A stretch of DNA of 64,000 bases from assembly GCF_003473485.1 (NCBI RefSeq), contig NC_053043.1, forward strand, positions 7,636,001 to 7,700,000, read 5' to 3'. A program made the translations under genes and the position numbers. The notes beneath the pieces are model-generated. The model did not search any database. It had not been told where the DNA came from and saw only the letters and a list, made by a program, of their open reading frames with translations. Shown one piece after another: positions 46,926 through 58,523 of this stretch; positions within the stretch are counted from its first letter, which is position 1, and each line of letters opens with the position of its first letter. This stretch comes from Medicago truncatula. Its lineage: Eukaryota > Streptophyta > Magnoliopsida > Fabales > Fabaceae.

Positions 46926-47168
46926 AATGATGTAGACAATGGGAATCACTAGGGTCCGAAAATGCCTCAAATGGTAAGAGATTTCAATCTCTTAATAAAG
47001 TGATAATGAGTTTGATCTCTAATTCTTATACAACGAAACTTTGTATTTTCTCTTCGATGTGCCAGATATCGAACAGTTACAAATGAAGGATAAATTTTCG
47101 ACCAAATGATTCTAGGATAATCAATGATGTAGACAATGGGAATTACTAGGGTCCGAAAATGCCTCAAA
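46926..47168. repeat. 46-bp direct repeat flanking a 151-bp segment
   Basis: The sequence starting AATGATGTAGACAATGGGAA occurs at 46926-46971 and 47123-47168 with one difference. The enclosed segment begins TGGTAAGAGATTTCAATCTC and contains GAGTTTGATCTCT, which faintly resembles Pol III promoter boxes. It could be a SINE-like insertion with an unusually long duplication, or a broken tandem array. Confidence 0.7.
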
Positions 47169-47740
47169 ACTCAAAGAACGCATATAAATATACTTATAGA
47201 GCACCACCAAAGATGTTATCACATTGACAACAAAAATTAATCACATAACTTAACGAATAAGTGAGCTATTTACCAAACTAAAAATTTCGAGTACGTAAAA
47301 GTAGTAATCTACACTAAAACAGATTAAATAATAGGTAGGTCTTATCCAAAAAAAAAAATTCCAAAGTAAAAAAGTTGGGTTAAATAAAATACCTAAGTTT
47401 TCTTTAACTTTGTGATTAATTGATTAATACATAAGTTTGCATTTTTTTTGAGAGTATCCAAATCCAATATCCATTCCAAGTATGTCGGTTAAGGGCACAT
47501 GTTATGTTCGAGTGAAACCAACGCGTATAATGAAATGAAATTACACTTCTACCCTTTCCGATCTCCTTCATCTTCTTCTTCTCCGAATCTCTGTTCTCAA
47601 TAAACAAACATTTTCATATCAAAAAACAACCTTAATCAATGTCGCATCCTAAAACATAAACCTTAAAAAAAAAAACTGCATTTATTTTTCAGTTGAAGAT
47701 AGAAAGAGAAAATTTCAAACCTGGCAAATCTTGGAGGATT
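47169..47740. other. Upstream region of the TVP38-family gene
   Basis: The C/T-rich segment at 47545-47605 (CTTCATCTTCTTCTTCTCC) is typical of plant core promoters and 5' leaders and probably belongs to the gene starting at 47826. No convincing TATA box was seen. Confidence 0.4.
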
Positions 47741-47825
47741 AAGGGCTCGTTCTTCATTGAAGCAACCTTCCCTTGATTTAAACGACGACGACGAAGAGTG
47801 TCGTCCTTGGCGTCGAAGATTCACC

Positions 47826-50800
47826 ATGGCTTTTTCCTGGGCTTCTGCCTTCAGGATCACTCTTCTTCTTCTCCTTCTTCTTGCTGTTATTGTCGCTTGT
47901 TTCACTCTTCCTATTGAAAAGGTTTGCTTTTTCTGTTACCCTTTTGGATTTTCTATTCGATTTTTATTCTGGGTCGCTGAGATTTTTAGATCAAATTTAT
48001 TGATTATTATTGATGTTTTTCATGTTTTTTTGGTGTGTAGATTATGAAGGATTTTCTACTATGGGTTGATCGTGATCTTGGGGCATGGGGGCCACTTGTT
48101 TTGTAAGTCAGTTTTCATTTTTTAGCTCTAAAATTGGTGTATTGTTGGAAATTTTGGAGTTCCATAGTTGTGGGACCTTGTTTCAATCTGTGTAGTTATA
48201 AACAATTGCAATTTGTAGAATTATTTGCGAAGACTAGACGGGATAGGACTAGAAATGACCACATTAGAGAGACTTGGGGTAACACCTATAGTAGAAAAGA
48301 TGGTGCAAACTAGGGTTAGGTTGTTTAGACATGTAGATGCTTTAGTAAGTAGAGTATATCTGATGGAGGATAATCATATCACTAGAGGCAAAGGAAGACC
48401 TAGGAAAACTATTAAGAAAGGTTTAGAGATGAATGAATTGGATAGAAAATGGTATATGATAAAACATTATGTCGTCATTTGATCCGTCTATCCGATACCA
48501 ATTAGTGGGATAAGGCCTGATTGTTGTTGATGTTGTTGTATAGTTGTGAGACCTTGTTTCAATTTGTGAAGTTTAGTATAATTGCAATTGATGGATAGAA
48601 AATTGGTGTATAATTGCAATTATTGTTGTATAGTTGTTGTTGTTGTTGGTGTAACTTACTAGCTTGGTTGAAATATGTGTTGCTAGAGCTCTGATACTGT
48701 ACCGTGGCTAACATAAGGATGTTGTAGTTCTAACATCATTTAGGTTTTATGGTAATGCTGAAGAACAATGCGATTTTTGACGTGGTTAAGTTGGCTAAGT
48801 GAAGGAGGACATTTTTTTGGTGTGTTATATCTTGTTTCTATTGATAAGTGTGATGATTCAATCTTCAATTTGTTAGGGAGCTATTCTTTTCTGCTAAGCC
48901 TATTTTGGAAGCTATTTCTTATCATATATGTTCATGTGTCTGAAATGTTACTGTATGCTTGAAGTAGAGTTATTGGTTTGTATGAATGTTGAGTTGAGCG
49001 TTCTTTAGATTGTAAGGTCCTTGTGTCATGGGTGTTGATACTTGACTGTGTTGTTCCAAATTTGGAAAGGCTTTTTTTGTAGGTTTTCTTTTTTGGAAAA
49101 AGTAGGAGGAATGTATTGTAACATATTGATCTTAATTGTGGTGCTTTGGGTTATGTGAACCAGTTGGCGCAATTCATAATTCAATATTTTTTGGTGGTTT
49201 TCAGGGCTGTTGCTTACATTCCCTTGACTGTCTTGGCAGTTCCAGCTTCAGTTCTTACTGTAAGAACTAAGAACTATTGTTTCTATGGCATTTCTTGCAA
49301 AAGTTGTTTATTTTTTGTGAAATGATATTCTCAAGTAGTAGCATAAATTGTTTATGTTTACAATGTTGCTTAGGATTGTTAGACAATTGTATCATCTTTA
49401 TGCATTTTTAAATTCACAAATTGAATTCATCATGGGTTATCATGTGATAGAAAAACGGGTATCTGTAGTGATAGATTTGTAGATGCAACTATTTATTTAT
49501 AACAATCTCTATACTGTTATCTCAGAACGGAGAATGAGCTATCTTACTATGCAACAAATTAGGAAATAAAACATAAGCTAAGGAAAGAGATGGTCTACTG
49601 TTGGAAGGCAATTCCTTTCCAGGAAATTCGAGAGATCTTGGTCACTCCCTCCCATAACCACTCAATGCTATCCAATCCTAAATAAATAATTCCCTATTTA
49701 TTAAATTACCAATTTATAACATAACTTCCTCATATTAACATAATAACTGTCTAATTGGTTCAGACCATTCACTTTGAACCTCTAGGCTGCCTCTCGTAAT
49801 GTTTACTAATAAGTGGTCTAAAATCATGATGTTGCTGAGATGTGGCACCACTGAGAGTGGGGAGTACTGACCTGCTCCCTGCCACCATCCTTACCTGTCT
49901 CTAATCCTCATCATAGGGTATTATGAGCTTACAATTTCTCCCTGTCCCTGTTCTCTGGCTTTTCACATATTTCTTTGAGCCCCTAAAATTGTCACAAGAA
50001 ATAAGAAAAATAAATAACATTAACAACTATAACTGAAACTATGATCGACGATAATGCTTACCGGTACTAAAATCCACCACCAATACTTCTAAACAATCGA
50101 TTGATCCAAACAAGTACTTGTTCCATAATGTATGGTTCTTATCACATGGAACTCAATGTCATTAGGATTTAAATGCTAAATGTGCTTTATCTATTCCAAC
50201 AAAGCATAAATCCGTTTAAATAATGAGAACAGAGAGGGAATGGATGAGTAGTTCTACTGCAGCAGATGGTCGCTAGACAACATGAATGACCACTTCACAG
50301 CTACCATCCCTAGTATTAACTATTAAGTTCTATAAAGTCAATCATTTTTTTCAACGGTTGACCTTTGATATTTGTATTCAGTTTGTAACTCTGGATAAAG
50401 GAAGCATGCATCAACAATGATAGCAAAATAATTAATCAGAGTGATGGTTTCCCTATGCAAGGACTTGCATTTTGTCATTCTTTATAGATTTTATTCATGT
50501 TACAACTTTTTTATTGTAATTTTTATTTTCAGTTTTCACCCGTCTATTCATTTCACACTTCTATTTTCCATCTCTATTACAATGCATTTTGAATAAGAAG
50601 AAAGCTTTTATAAGCAAAGTAAAAATTCAAGTTCTATCTAGTTACACTATACTCTTTTTTCAGCTTGGTGGTGGTTATCTTTTTGGGCTTCCAGTTGGCT
50701 TTGTTGCCGACTCTATTGGTGCAACTGTTGGTGCAGGAGCTGCATTTCTTCTTGGTAGAACAGTAAGTTTTCAAGTTTAACATTTATGATTTTTGTCAAA

Positions 50801-53800
50801 ATAATACAAAGTTTTGTCCCACTACTTGCTGCTGAATAGCTAAATGATAGGTTTTTGTTGATTTTTGCTATTTTCTTTTCATTTCGTTTGGGTTCATTGT
50901 GGATCACATCATTCTATATAAAGGTATTGTTATTTGTGTCCTGTGAGGTTACTTATTCAAATCGTTGTCAAATTTTACAGATTGGAAGGCCGTTTGTTGT
51001 TTCTAGATTGAAGGATTATCCAAAATTTAAATCAGTGGCAATTGCAATACGGAGATCTGGCTTTAAGGTTTGTATGCTTCTTATTGATTATTATTCTTGA
51101 GTCTTTTGTTGTCCCTTTCAAATTTTGTCTTGATTTTACCTTTTACTTAGGATCCTTGTTTCCGAACTCAGAACTCTAAACCGTTTTTGTGATTTTGGTG
51201 TATAATTAAGGGTTGAATACGTTAGTCCCTAGAAAATCGCAAGCTTTCAAATTAGTCCCTATTTTAATTTATTTTTTTTGCAAAATGGCTACTGTTTTAG
51301 GGACTAAACTTGAAAGCTCGTGATTTTGTAGGGGCTAAATATAATATTTAACCCTATAATTAAAGTAGCATTGTTTGATGGCCTGTTAAAACAATAACTA
51401 AGCTTAAGCCACAGTGTCACCTAAGAGCCCACTTGGGACAGTTTTTTTTTTTTTTTTGTGAAAAAAATCACTTTTTAAAACAAAATATTCACTTTAGAAG
51501 TTTTCATCCGTTACGAATTTAAAAAAAAAAAAAAATTGAGAATCTGGAAAAAATCTAAAAACTGCTTCAAATGAGATGCTGTCTTTAGTAGCTTCTCCAG
51601 AAAATCATTTTTGATAACTGCATTTTTATTTTTTAAAAAAAAAACGGGGGGTTTTCATACTGGTAAACAAACACAAAATAACTTCTGTTTTTTTTTTAAA
51701 AAATCTCTAAATTATTGAATATCAAAATCAATTTTTTTATAATCCGTTACAAACGGGTCCTAAATGGACCATTGATGCCATCTGGCAATTAAACTATCAA
51801 AAAACCGTAATCGGCTTTTAAATTAGCAAGATTACTTTCTAATTAAAGGTCATCTAGGTATGATGTTGGTTAATGTTACTGAGGCTCGCTAAACCAGAAA
51901 TCATCTGTAGTGTCCCTTCTTTGGTGGCAGCACCACAGACACAGTGTATAATTTACTTTCCCTTGCATGCCCTCAATCTTGGTGTCCTGTAGACCCCACT
52001 GCACAAAATTATACTCCTATATTTTATTTGGTCATAATATTACTCAAGTCATAGATCTTAATTGCTAATAGTTATTGTTTAGCGGAACTACATATCTATT
52101 AGTCATAAAGATCCTCTGGGGGAGTAATTGGGGGAGTAATTATAACCGGCATCTGATTTGAGGCAATATAATATCTTATCCAGCTATATGATTTGGGGAT
52201 TAGAGTGTATAGATGTTTAATAAGAGATTGTATTAGAATGTATAGATGTTTAATTAGAGATTGTGTCTTTCCTCTAGGTGTTCATAAAACTATTTATCCC
52301 TATTCCACTGCCAATGGCTTATTTTCTGACATTTTATTGACGTTGCTTAAGAAGTCTATTATTGTAATATTTCTTTGCTTCATTTTGGTATAATATTATT
52401 CCTATCGGTTAGTTTTTTATCATCTGATATTTTTCTTCTTTGAAAATTTTCTTATTTGTCCTTACAGATTGTATTACTGCTTCGGCTTGTTCCACTGCTA
52501 CCATTTAACATGTTAAATTATCTCTTATCGGTGACTCCTGTTTCACTTGTGGAATACATGCTGGCTTCCTGGTTAGGAATGATGGTATACTCTTCTCCCT
52601 CGAGCAATTATATATCCGGGAATTTCCAAATGATAAACTTCTATTGAAACTTCTATTGTGATCTTGATACTCGTTCTACTGTTTACTAAAAGATGCATGG
52701 GCTTAGTTATGATCTTGAAACCTTTGAAATCTATCTTGAAATCTCTTAAAGCTATTAGCGTTGTTCCTTACATTTTGTACCTAACTAAAAAAGAGCCAGT
52801 GTCATATAAAAAACACATATTTCATGGATGTGCATGTCATGGCTGTGAAATCTTGTTTATTAAGATTAATCATAAAATTTAAGATTAATTACTCAAATGT
52901 CAAAAATAGCATAGATGCTTCTTTTGCATAACACTAAATTGAATTTCAATCTAAATAGCACGTCATGTAACCAAGAGTTAAAACTCCGAACTCCTAACAG
53001 GGTGAATTGTGAAAAAACAGATCACAACTTTCTAATCTCTAATCAATATAATTGTGATTTGAATTGTCAAATCATGCAATTCAGCAGACTATACAATACA
53101 AATACATATCGTGAAATGTTTTGGATTTTGCTCTACGGGGAGAGCCATAAATATAGATGAATTCTGCATATTGCCAATCCATTATAGCCAATCCATGATT
53201 GATATGACTGTGGCATAAATTTTAAGCCGATAGACGGTACATTCAATTAGCTTTTATAAGGAAGTGCATTTGCCTTTGGTATTCTTATATATGATTGTAT
53301 GTTGGTTGAATTTCATTTGGGTTTGAAGAAGCGCTTTAACTTCTCTAGGCGAATAGATCTATATGAACGAGTAGAAATACAGCCATAAAATTATTATTTC
53401 TTAGTACTTTGGCTGTCATTATTCTTGTTGCATATTTGGGATTGACTCTAGAAATCAGCTAGTTTGTACTGTAAACTCACGCCATATGTTTTTACAGCTT
53501 ACTGACATACCAATTACAGCTATATGTTAATACTTGATGCTGTTATTATTGCAGCCAATAACACTGGCACTTGTATATGTTGGAACGACCCTTAAAGATC
53601 TTTCTGACGTAACACATGGTTGGAATGAATTCTCGAAGTCTCGTTGGGTATGAGATACTATCGTCAATTAGATATACTAATGTCTTTCAAGTACTGTAGT
53701 TTACCTTATAATTATTGAACATCTAAGATGCTTTATAGAGACATTCTTTCAATTTTCTTAACCAGATCAACTAGGTGTTTGTTTATCTTCAGTAGATATG

Positions 53801-54193
53801 AATCATGATATACATTTCTTTCTCTTGTTGATGCAGGCATTTATCATTATTGGTCTCATAGTATCTGGTAAGTTACATTGTTTTGCATATTTGTTATTTT
53901 AACTTTATGTTTTCAATATACTGTTTTATTAGGCATAAATAACAAATAGTTAGTATTAAATTAATAGGTTCTGTACTCTTAAGTTGGGTTATTTTGGGTT
54001 ATGTGCAGTGGTTCTTATGATATGTGTTACCAAAGTTGCTAAGTCTGCTTTGGATAAAGCCTTGGCCGAAAACGAAGATATTGATGGGGTTACATCCTCA
54101 CCGGAGTTACCAATTGTTGCCGAGCCACCATCAGATCTGAACCAACCACTCATAATTAAGATAGATTCTACTGAAGACAATCATGAAAAGTAA
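47826..54193 (+). CDS. TVP38/TMEM64 (DedA, SNARE-associated Golgi) membrane protein
   Basis: A nine-exon gene for a 274-residue polytopic membrane protein of the DedA/VTT family. Eukaryotic members work in the Golgi and other endomembranes; lipid scrambling is proposed for the VTT fold. I place exons at 47826-47921, 48041-48102, 49205-49259, 50664-50762, 50981-51067, 52468-52584, 53555-53647, 53837-53867 and 54009-54193. All junctions are GT-AG and the frame is continuous. Residues 10-28 are a Leu-rich signal-anchor segment. AVAYIPLTVLAVPASVLTLG and GGGYLFGLPVGFVADSIGA (54-92) form the conserved re-entrant region, with GAGAAFLLGRTIGRPFV after it. LLLRLVPLLPFNMLNYLLS (136-154) is the family signature with its conserved Arg and Pro. 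LGMMPITLALVYVGTTLKDL and AFIIIGLIVSVVLMICV are later membrane segments. The acidic tail is soluble. An in-frame ATG at 47757 could add 23 residues; the start at 47826 (MAFSW) is preferred because the extension is low in complexity and charged. Confidence 0.92.
48165..48589 (+). repeat. 49-bp imperfect duplication flanking LINE fragment
   Basis: TAGTTGTGGGACCTTGTTTC and its continuation (48165-48213) recur at 48541-48589 with about eight differences. The LINE fragment lies between the copies, in intron 2 of the TVP38-family gene. Confidence 0.75.
48219..48540 (+). mobile_element. 3' end of an RTE-type LINE in intron 2
   Basis: The translated frame includes DGIGLEMTTLERLGVTPIV, ITRGKGRPRKTIKKGLEMN and ELDRKW, followed by CCGATACCAATTAGTGGGAT and a tail of TTG/TTGATG units. 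This is the C-terminal end and 3' tail of plant RTE-type LINE polyproteins. Everything upstream, including the reverse transcriptase core, is missing, as expected of a 5'-truncated copy. It has the same orientation as the host gene and lies away from its splice sites. Confidence 0.8.
49260..50663 (+). other. Intron 3 of the TVP38-family gene, with foreign block
   Basis: The central part (about 49480-50310) is less AT-rich and reads like retrotransposon terminal sequence (CATCATAGGGTATTATGAGC, TCTCCCTGTCCCTGTTCTC). No repeated end or target duplication was found, so it is only a suspected insertion. Confidence 0.35.
51210..51354. mobile_element. Mutator-like MITE, 145 bp, in intron 5
   Basis: The left end is GGGTTGAATACGTTAGTCCC and the right end GGGGCTAAATATAATATTTA then ACCC; inner blocks CAAGCTTTCAAATTAGTCCC and GGGACTAAACTTGAAAGCTC are mirrored. 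A perfect 9-bp duplication TATAATTAA flanks it (51201-51209 and 51355-51363). It is a near-complete hairpin lying within intron 5 of the TVP38-family gene. Confidence 0.88.
52200..52265 (+). repeat. 33-bp tandem duplication in intron 5
   Basis: TTAGAGTGTATAGATGTTTA (52200) and TTAGAATGTATAGATGTTTA (52233) begin two 33-bp copies with three differences. Confidence 0.9.
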
Positions 54194-55192
54194 ATTCATT
54201 TTTTGTGTAAATTCTTTCTTCCTCTCCTCAGTCCTCATAGTTGTTTTTTTTTTTTTTAAAGAGATAGCTACCAGCTCCACCTATTTATTTGTGATTTGTA
54301 CAGCTCCAACATTAGAAATATAGTTTGTGACAGGAGTTTTTAATCCTACAATCAAGATTACATTATTGACTATGTCGAAGAAGTTCATGATATTATCAAC
54401 GATTCATGATTCTCTTAATTATTTTGCACTTTCTACGCAGCATAATGGCTTGGTGTTTCCGTTCCTTTTTTATAAGCATCCATCCCTCTGTCGTGCAACC
54501 ATATCTGGACTGTTAATTTTTGCTGCACTATCCAACATAGTTTTTCATTTGAATATGAGGATTACTCAGCAACTCATATTTTGAAATTGTAGGAATTCCA
54601 TCTATTTTGCCATTTAGGCTTTTAGAATATACTAATTCTGGGAGAATTTCAGCTATTATTATTGCAAAATTCTGCAAGTAGTGTGCTGAATAAAAATGTA
54701 AATAAAATAATGAATCACGTTGCTTCTTTAGGGGAACCAATTAAATGATCTTTTAACCTTATTTATTTATTTGTTTGGATAACCGGTCCTTTATACAAAA
54801 TTAATGTAAGAATGAATTGTCATACTATAGAAGTATATGATACAATAATTGTACCCTTTGAAAGTGACTTGTCAATTTGCCTCCTACCAAGTTGCATACA
54901 TACATGTGGCACTGTTCATTCACATGATCTTTCATTATTTATAGTGTTGTCACCAACCATGACATCACAGGAAATAACTAACCAGCTAGCAGAATGAAGT
55001 TTTTGTTTTTACATAGGCGCCTGGGTTTCAACCCTACACCATTTTGGGACTTTTATCCTGGCTAGTTGTTCTACTGTCATAGAAAAACAGTCTCATACAA
55101 GATTCCTTTTCTCTGATAAATCAGGCATGATCACAATATTATTTATGTGTGAGTGTTTAAATAATAAAAGTCTAAATTAGTAATTCCAAAAT
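54194..55192 (+). other. 3' UTR and flank of the TVP38-family gene
   Basis: AATAAAAT words near 54688-54710 are plausible polyadenylation signals, giving a 3' UTR of about 500 bp. Beyond that I see nothing. Confidence 0.4.
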
Positions 55193-55244
55193 TATATTAA
55201 AAATCTGTATACCTCAACAAAAAAAAAAATATATTAAAAATCTG
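55193..55244 (+). mobile_element. Poly(A) micro-insertion with 15-bp TSD
   Basis: A perfect TATATTAAAAATCTG (55193-55207 and 55230-55244) flanks 22 bp: TATACCTCAAC plus an A run of 11. Confidence 0.7.
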
Positions 55245-55287
55245 CAAAATTTTAAGAAAAGGATTGTTGGTGGTGGTGTGAGACAAC

Positions 55288-55336
55288 AGTTCCATTGTTA
55301 CATTTTTTTTATTTTAAGGAAGTTCCATTGTTACAT
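55288..55336 (-). mobile_element. Poly(A) micro-insertion with 16-bp TSD
   Basis: A perfect AGTTCCATTGTTACAT (55288-55303 and 55321-55336) flanks 17 bp that reads TCCTTAAAATAAAAAAA on the minus strand. The TCCTT head is shared with the insertions at 12618 and 33315. It lies only 44 bp from the micro-insertion at 55193-55244. Confidence 0.75.
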
Positions 55337-57179
55337 GTGTAGCAAATATTGTGCAATTGGACCACTGGCCACTAGGTAATTGTCTAATGGGGAGTAGTTC
55401 AGAACAAAAAAGTTGGGTTGTCTTTAGATTTTTCTTAAAAAAAAAAAAAAAAAAACTTAATATCCGGTTCAAGACCAACTACTCAGAGAGATCAATTTCA
55501 CTACCCAGTAAAGAGAGTTCAATTAAAATCAAAGTAAAACTATATAATGACTAACTCAACACATAAACTATTAACATAAAGGGATTTGAATTTAAGAAAT
55601 ATACTCTCCAAAGTCCTAATCCTACACCCCATGCCAATTCCTGAGGGCTGGGTTGTCGTTAGATGGCTACAAGATTTGTCCTGCCCTGATAGTGAACAGA
55701 TTAGTTCACTTTGTTTCGTTAGAATAGTAAATTTCATGTGACACAAGATGCATATCATAACATGTGTGTTTGCATCATTTGCAAATCAGAATAAATATGC
55801 ATGTCTGTACTTTCCTATGTTCTATGTGTATTAATTCGCATTCTATTGTAGTAGCTCACATGGTTAAAGAAAAAGAAAATCACATCAGCAATATATATGA
55901 TTTCATACATTATACATAGTGAAGGTTAAACTATATTTTTGGTTATGACTCGTGACACTTGTTGTGTCCATTTTAGACTTAGTTCCCGTATATTAAAAAA
56001 ATATTATTTATCTACATAATCAAATAAATGTTTTCTAACTAAGTCATTGATGTTAAATGGTTGATGACTTTCAACAAACCGTTCGATATAATCGGAGTTT
56101 CAAGTATTTATCTTCCAATTGAATTTAGGTTAATATGCTTCCTTCTTCGAAGAACCGGAAGATTAAGAAACAAAAAATATTAAGAGTTTATGGAAATAAA
56201 CTAATAAACAATTTATGAAAATATCATAAATTGTTTTCACAAATAGTTCTCCAATTTGTAACTTTCATGGCACCTGTTTAATATTTTTCACTAACACTAA
56301 CTACTATAATGTATAGTCCAAAAAATTTAGGAGCTCAATGCTTACCTAAGAAAATGAAAAGCGTTTCTTATTGGAGGGGAAAGTGATTTATTTTGAAACT
56401 TGAATTGAATAAAAGACGACCCTTGTGATAAAAGATGAGGCAACACCATATGCTGCGTAATCATGAATCTGTGAATCCCTTATATGAGGGTGCCAATAGC
56501 ATCATTTCCTACCCCAAAAAATCAAAGAAAAATACATTTTCTTAGGAATTTTCAATTTCTTTGTCAGTGCAAGTTAAGTTAACTTTTCCACTGTTTTCTT
56601 GTGTTGAAATGAGGGGTCATAGGGTCCTACCATTTCCTTAATGGAAGGGATAAGAATTATTCTATCATAGTGAAGGAAAGGGTTCTAAAGTACACGTCTC
56701 TACATAATCTGCTTTATTTTCTTTTATGATCACAACCAGTAGAAAACACTAACCAACCACTAGAGTGAGCCACAAGAAAGAGTTAAAAGAATTTCAAAAT
56801 ACTAGTTTAATAACATTTTTAGTGTGACTTTTTACTTTGGTCAAAAATATATTTTAAGTAGATTTAAGTTAGAAACATAATAATACTACAGTGTTGGTGT
56901 TATTGAAAATGATAAACATGATTTGTTACAAAAATAGCGAAACCCATCTTTGCGCTACTAGTTGATAAAAAGAATATGTAATCAATTAGGGTTTAGGTTT
57001 AGTAGAAGAAGCTAGTCTTCTACAACGTAGCACATTAATGTTCAAATTCTGATAGAGATGCTCACATTTTATGTCCTTGTACGACTATGTCATATATTGG
57101 ATCTAGCTAGAGTGAGTGAGGTTCTTACATTTCATGTATTGATTATGTCTTGAACAAGATTATGTCCCATAAGTTCTTC
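55337..57179. other. Gene-free stretch
   Basis: AT-rich intergenic sequence; no gene recognised. Confidence 0.45.
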
Positions 57180-57306
57180 TAACTCAACCGACAAAAATGC
57201 CGAAATTGTTAGGTCATACATCATGACGGGGGTTCGAACCCTAACACTTCCACTTTGTATTCGCAAGTTTATGATAGTTTTGTCATTTCGTCTATCTACC
57301 AAAAAA
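57180..57306 (+). mobile_element. SINE copy with B box and short poly(A)
   Basis: AACTCAACCGACAAAAATGC is A-box-like. GGGGGTTCGAACCCTAACAC contains a perfect Pol III B box (GGTTCGAACCC). The 3' end GTCATTTCGTCTATCTACC plus a short A run matches the copies at 21955-22003 and 40229-40405. It lies about 320 bp upstream of the gene at 57624. Confidence 0.7.
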
Positions 57307-57567
57307 TATTATGAATTTATAATCTAAATTATAGTCATATTTCTTCATACTAGTATGTCATAAATATCATTAAAAAATCTGAAATAAATATTGATAAGAT
57401 ATGCTTGGACGTTATTATCAACAAAAATAAAACAATATGATTGGACGTTTGCTTAAAGAATTTCATATTATTGGTGCTTAGTTATTGAACTCTTATCATA
57501 TTAATACATATTGACAAGTCAAAGAAATCATCTTTATTACAAGGACATGAATAATTTGATGAACCTT

Positions 57568-57576
57568 TATATATAG
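57568..57576 (+). promoter_or_regulatory. TATA box
   Basis: TATATATAG lies 48 bases before the start codon at 57624, which would leave a short 5' leader of about 20 bases. Position and sequence suit a plant core promoter. Confidence 0.5.
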
Positions 57577-57623
57577 ATATAAATGAAGCTTCTTTAGCAC
57601 AAACTTTTCATAGGAAGCCTAAG

Positions 57624-58106
57624 ATGACTAAAAATCAGTTGGAGTCTCTCATGGGGAAAATGAGAGGTTTGAGCCTTCAATCTCTTGGAGGTTGCTTTGA
57701 TACCTGCTATGATCAGACTCAAGCCTATGGATTAGGGACAAGGATTTGGAACCTGAGTGATAGGCCAGTGGAGCTACAAATAAGGGTAGGATCAATACTG
57801 AAGAAGGTTCATATTTTGAAGCCAGGGTCTTCAAAGAGAGTGAAAAGTAAACGCATATATAAGACATATATGCCTAGTAGAAGTGGAAGTGATAATGTTG
57901 GAATGAAGAGTTTGTTGTATTACTATGATGAGACTTGTCACCCTTATATATGGATTCATGATATAGAGGGTGATTCCTTAAGGATGGTAAAGCAACAGTA
58001 TATTAGCCTTGAAGATTTGAAGATGTCTTCTGAGATTAGGATCTTAAGGGATCACCACAGAGGTTGCATTTCTGTTTGTAAGAGAACTAGGCCTGATTTA
58101 TGCTGA
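57624..58106 (+). CDS. Conserved plant protein of unknown function, 160 aa
   Basis: A single-exon gene of 160 residues. It reads as a real protein: even codon use, strong secondary-structure alternation, a TATA box 48 bases upstream, and none of the low complexity of the noncoding frames around it. I do not recognise a catalytic motif. The central part (residues 36-82: GLGTRIWNLSDRPVELQIRV, KKVHILKPGSSKRVK) suggests a small beta-sandwich, and residues 97-115 (LLYYYDETCHPYIWIHD) are strikingly aromatic. The C-terminal third is charged, with ISLEDLKMSSEIRIL. Cysteines at 24, 28, 105, 148 and 152 are not arranged as a known zinc site. There is no signal peptide or membrane segment. I have an impression of similar small plant proteins but cannot name a family, so the function is left open. 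Confidence 0.75.
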   Translation: MTKNQLESLMGKMRGLSLQSLGGCFDTCYDQTQAYGLGTRIWNLSDRPVELQIRVGSILKKVHILKPGSSKRVKSKRIYKTYMPSRSGSDNVGMKSLLYYYDETCHPYIWIHDIEGDSLRMVKQQYISLEDLKMSSEIRILRDHHRGCISVCKRTRPDLC

Positions 58107-58488
58107 ATTTGAATTTAACTCTAGTCTATCTTCTTTGTATTTCCATTATCATGCTTAATTGTGTTATAATATGAATTTTCTTAGATGTATAATAAAGGCC
58201 ACATTAGATTAAATATTTAAAAATTGCATGGATTAACATTGATTAATTATTTATAACTCTGATGAACATTTATATGTTGTTTACGGACTGACATTTATGA
58301 ACATCAGGTAAAGGATAGTTTTATCCTCATTTTTCTCTGAAATCTATGAAGCAGCACTGTCTAAATTGCACATATTCAAGGCTATCATAGTAGTGCTTGA
58401 CAAATTATCAAATTATGCTCATTTCATACTTCTCAAACACTCTAAACATGTCATTTTTATAAGATTGTGATTTAAGATTATTTGGCTT
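58107..58488 (+). other. 3' flank of the 57624 gene
   Basis: An ATAATAAAGG word near 58188 is a possible polyadenylation signal. Nothing else is recognised. Confidence 0.4.
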
Positions 58489-58523
58489 TTGCCACATTTT
58501 TTTTTGTTGAAGAAATTGCCACA
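58489..58523 (-). mobile_element. Poly(A) micro-insertion with 8-bp TSD
   Basis: TTGCCACA (58489-58496 and 58516-58523) flanks 19 bp that reads TTTCTTCAAC plus A9 on the minus strand. The short duplication makes this the least certain of the clear cases, but the TCAAC plus A form matches 55208-55229. Confidence 0.5.

Noticed and set aside
47663..47905. Minus-strand frame overlapping exon 1 of the TVP38-family gene
   Set aside because: Arg/Ser-rich antisense shadow of the real exon.
48225..48482. Open frame with RGKGRPRKTIKKG read as a host exon
   Set aside because: It is the C-terminal end of an RTE-type LINE inside intron 2; the host exons on either side join in frame without it.
54240..54280. 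Poly(T) with AAAGAGAT, looking like another micro-insertion
   Set aside because: The flanks share only ATAG; no adequate duplication.
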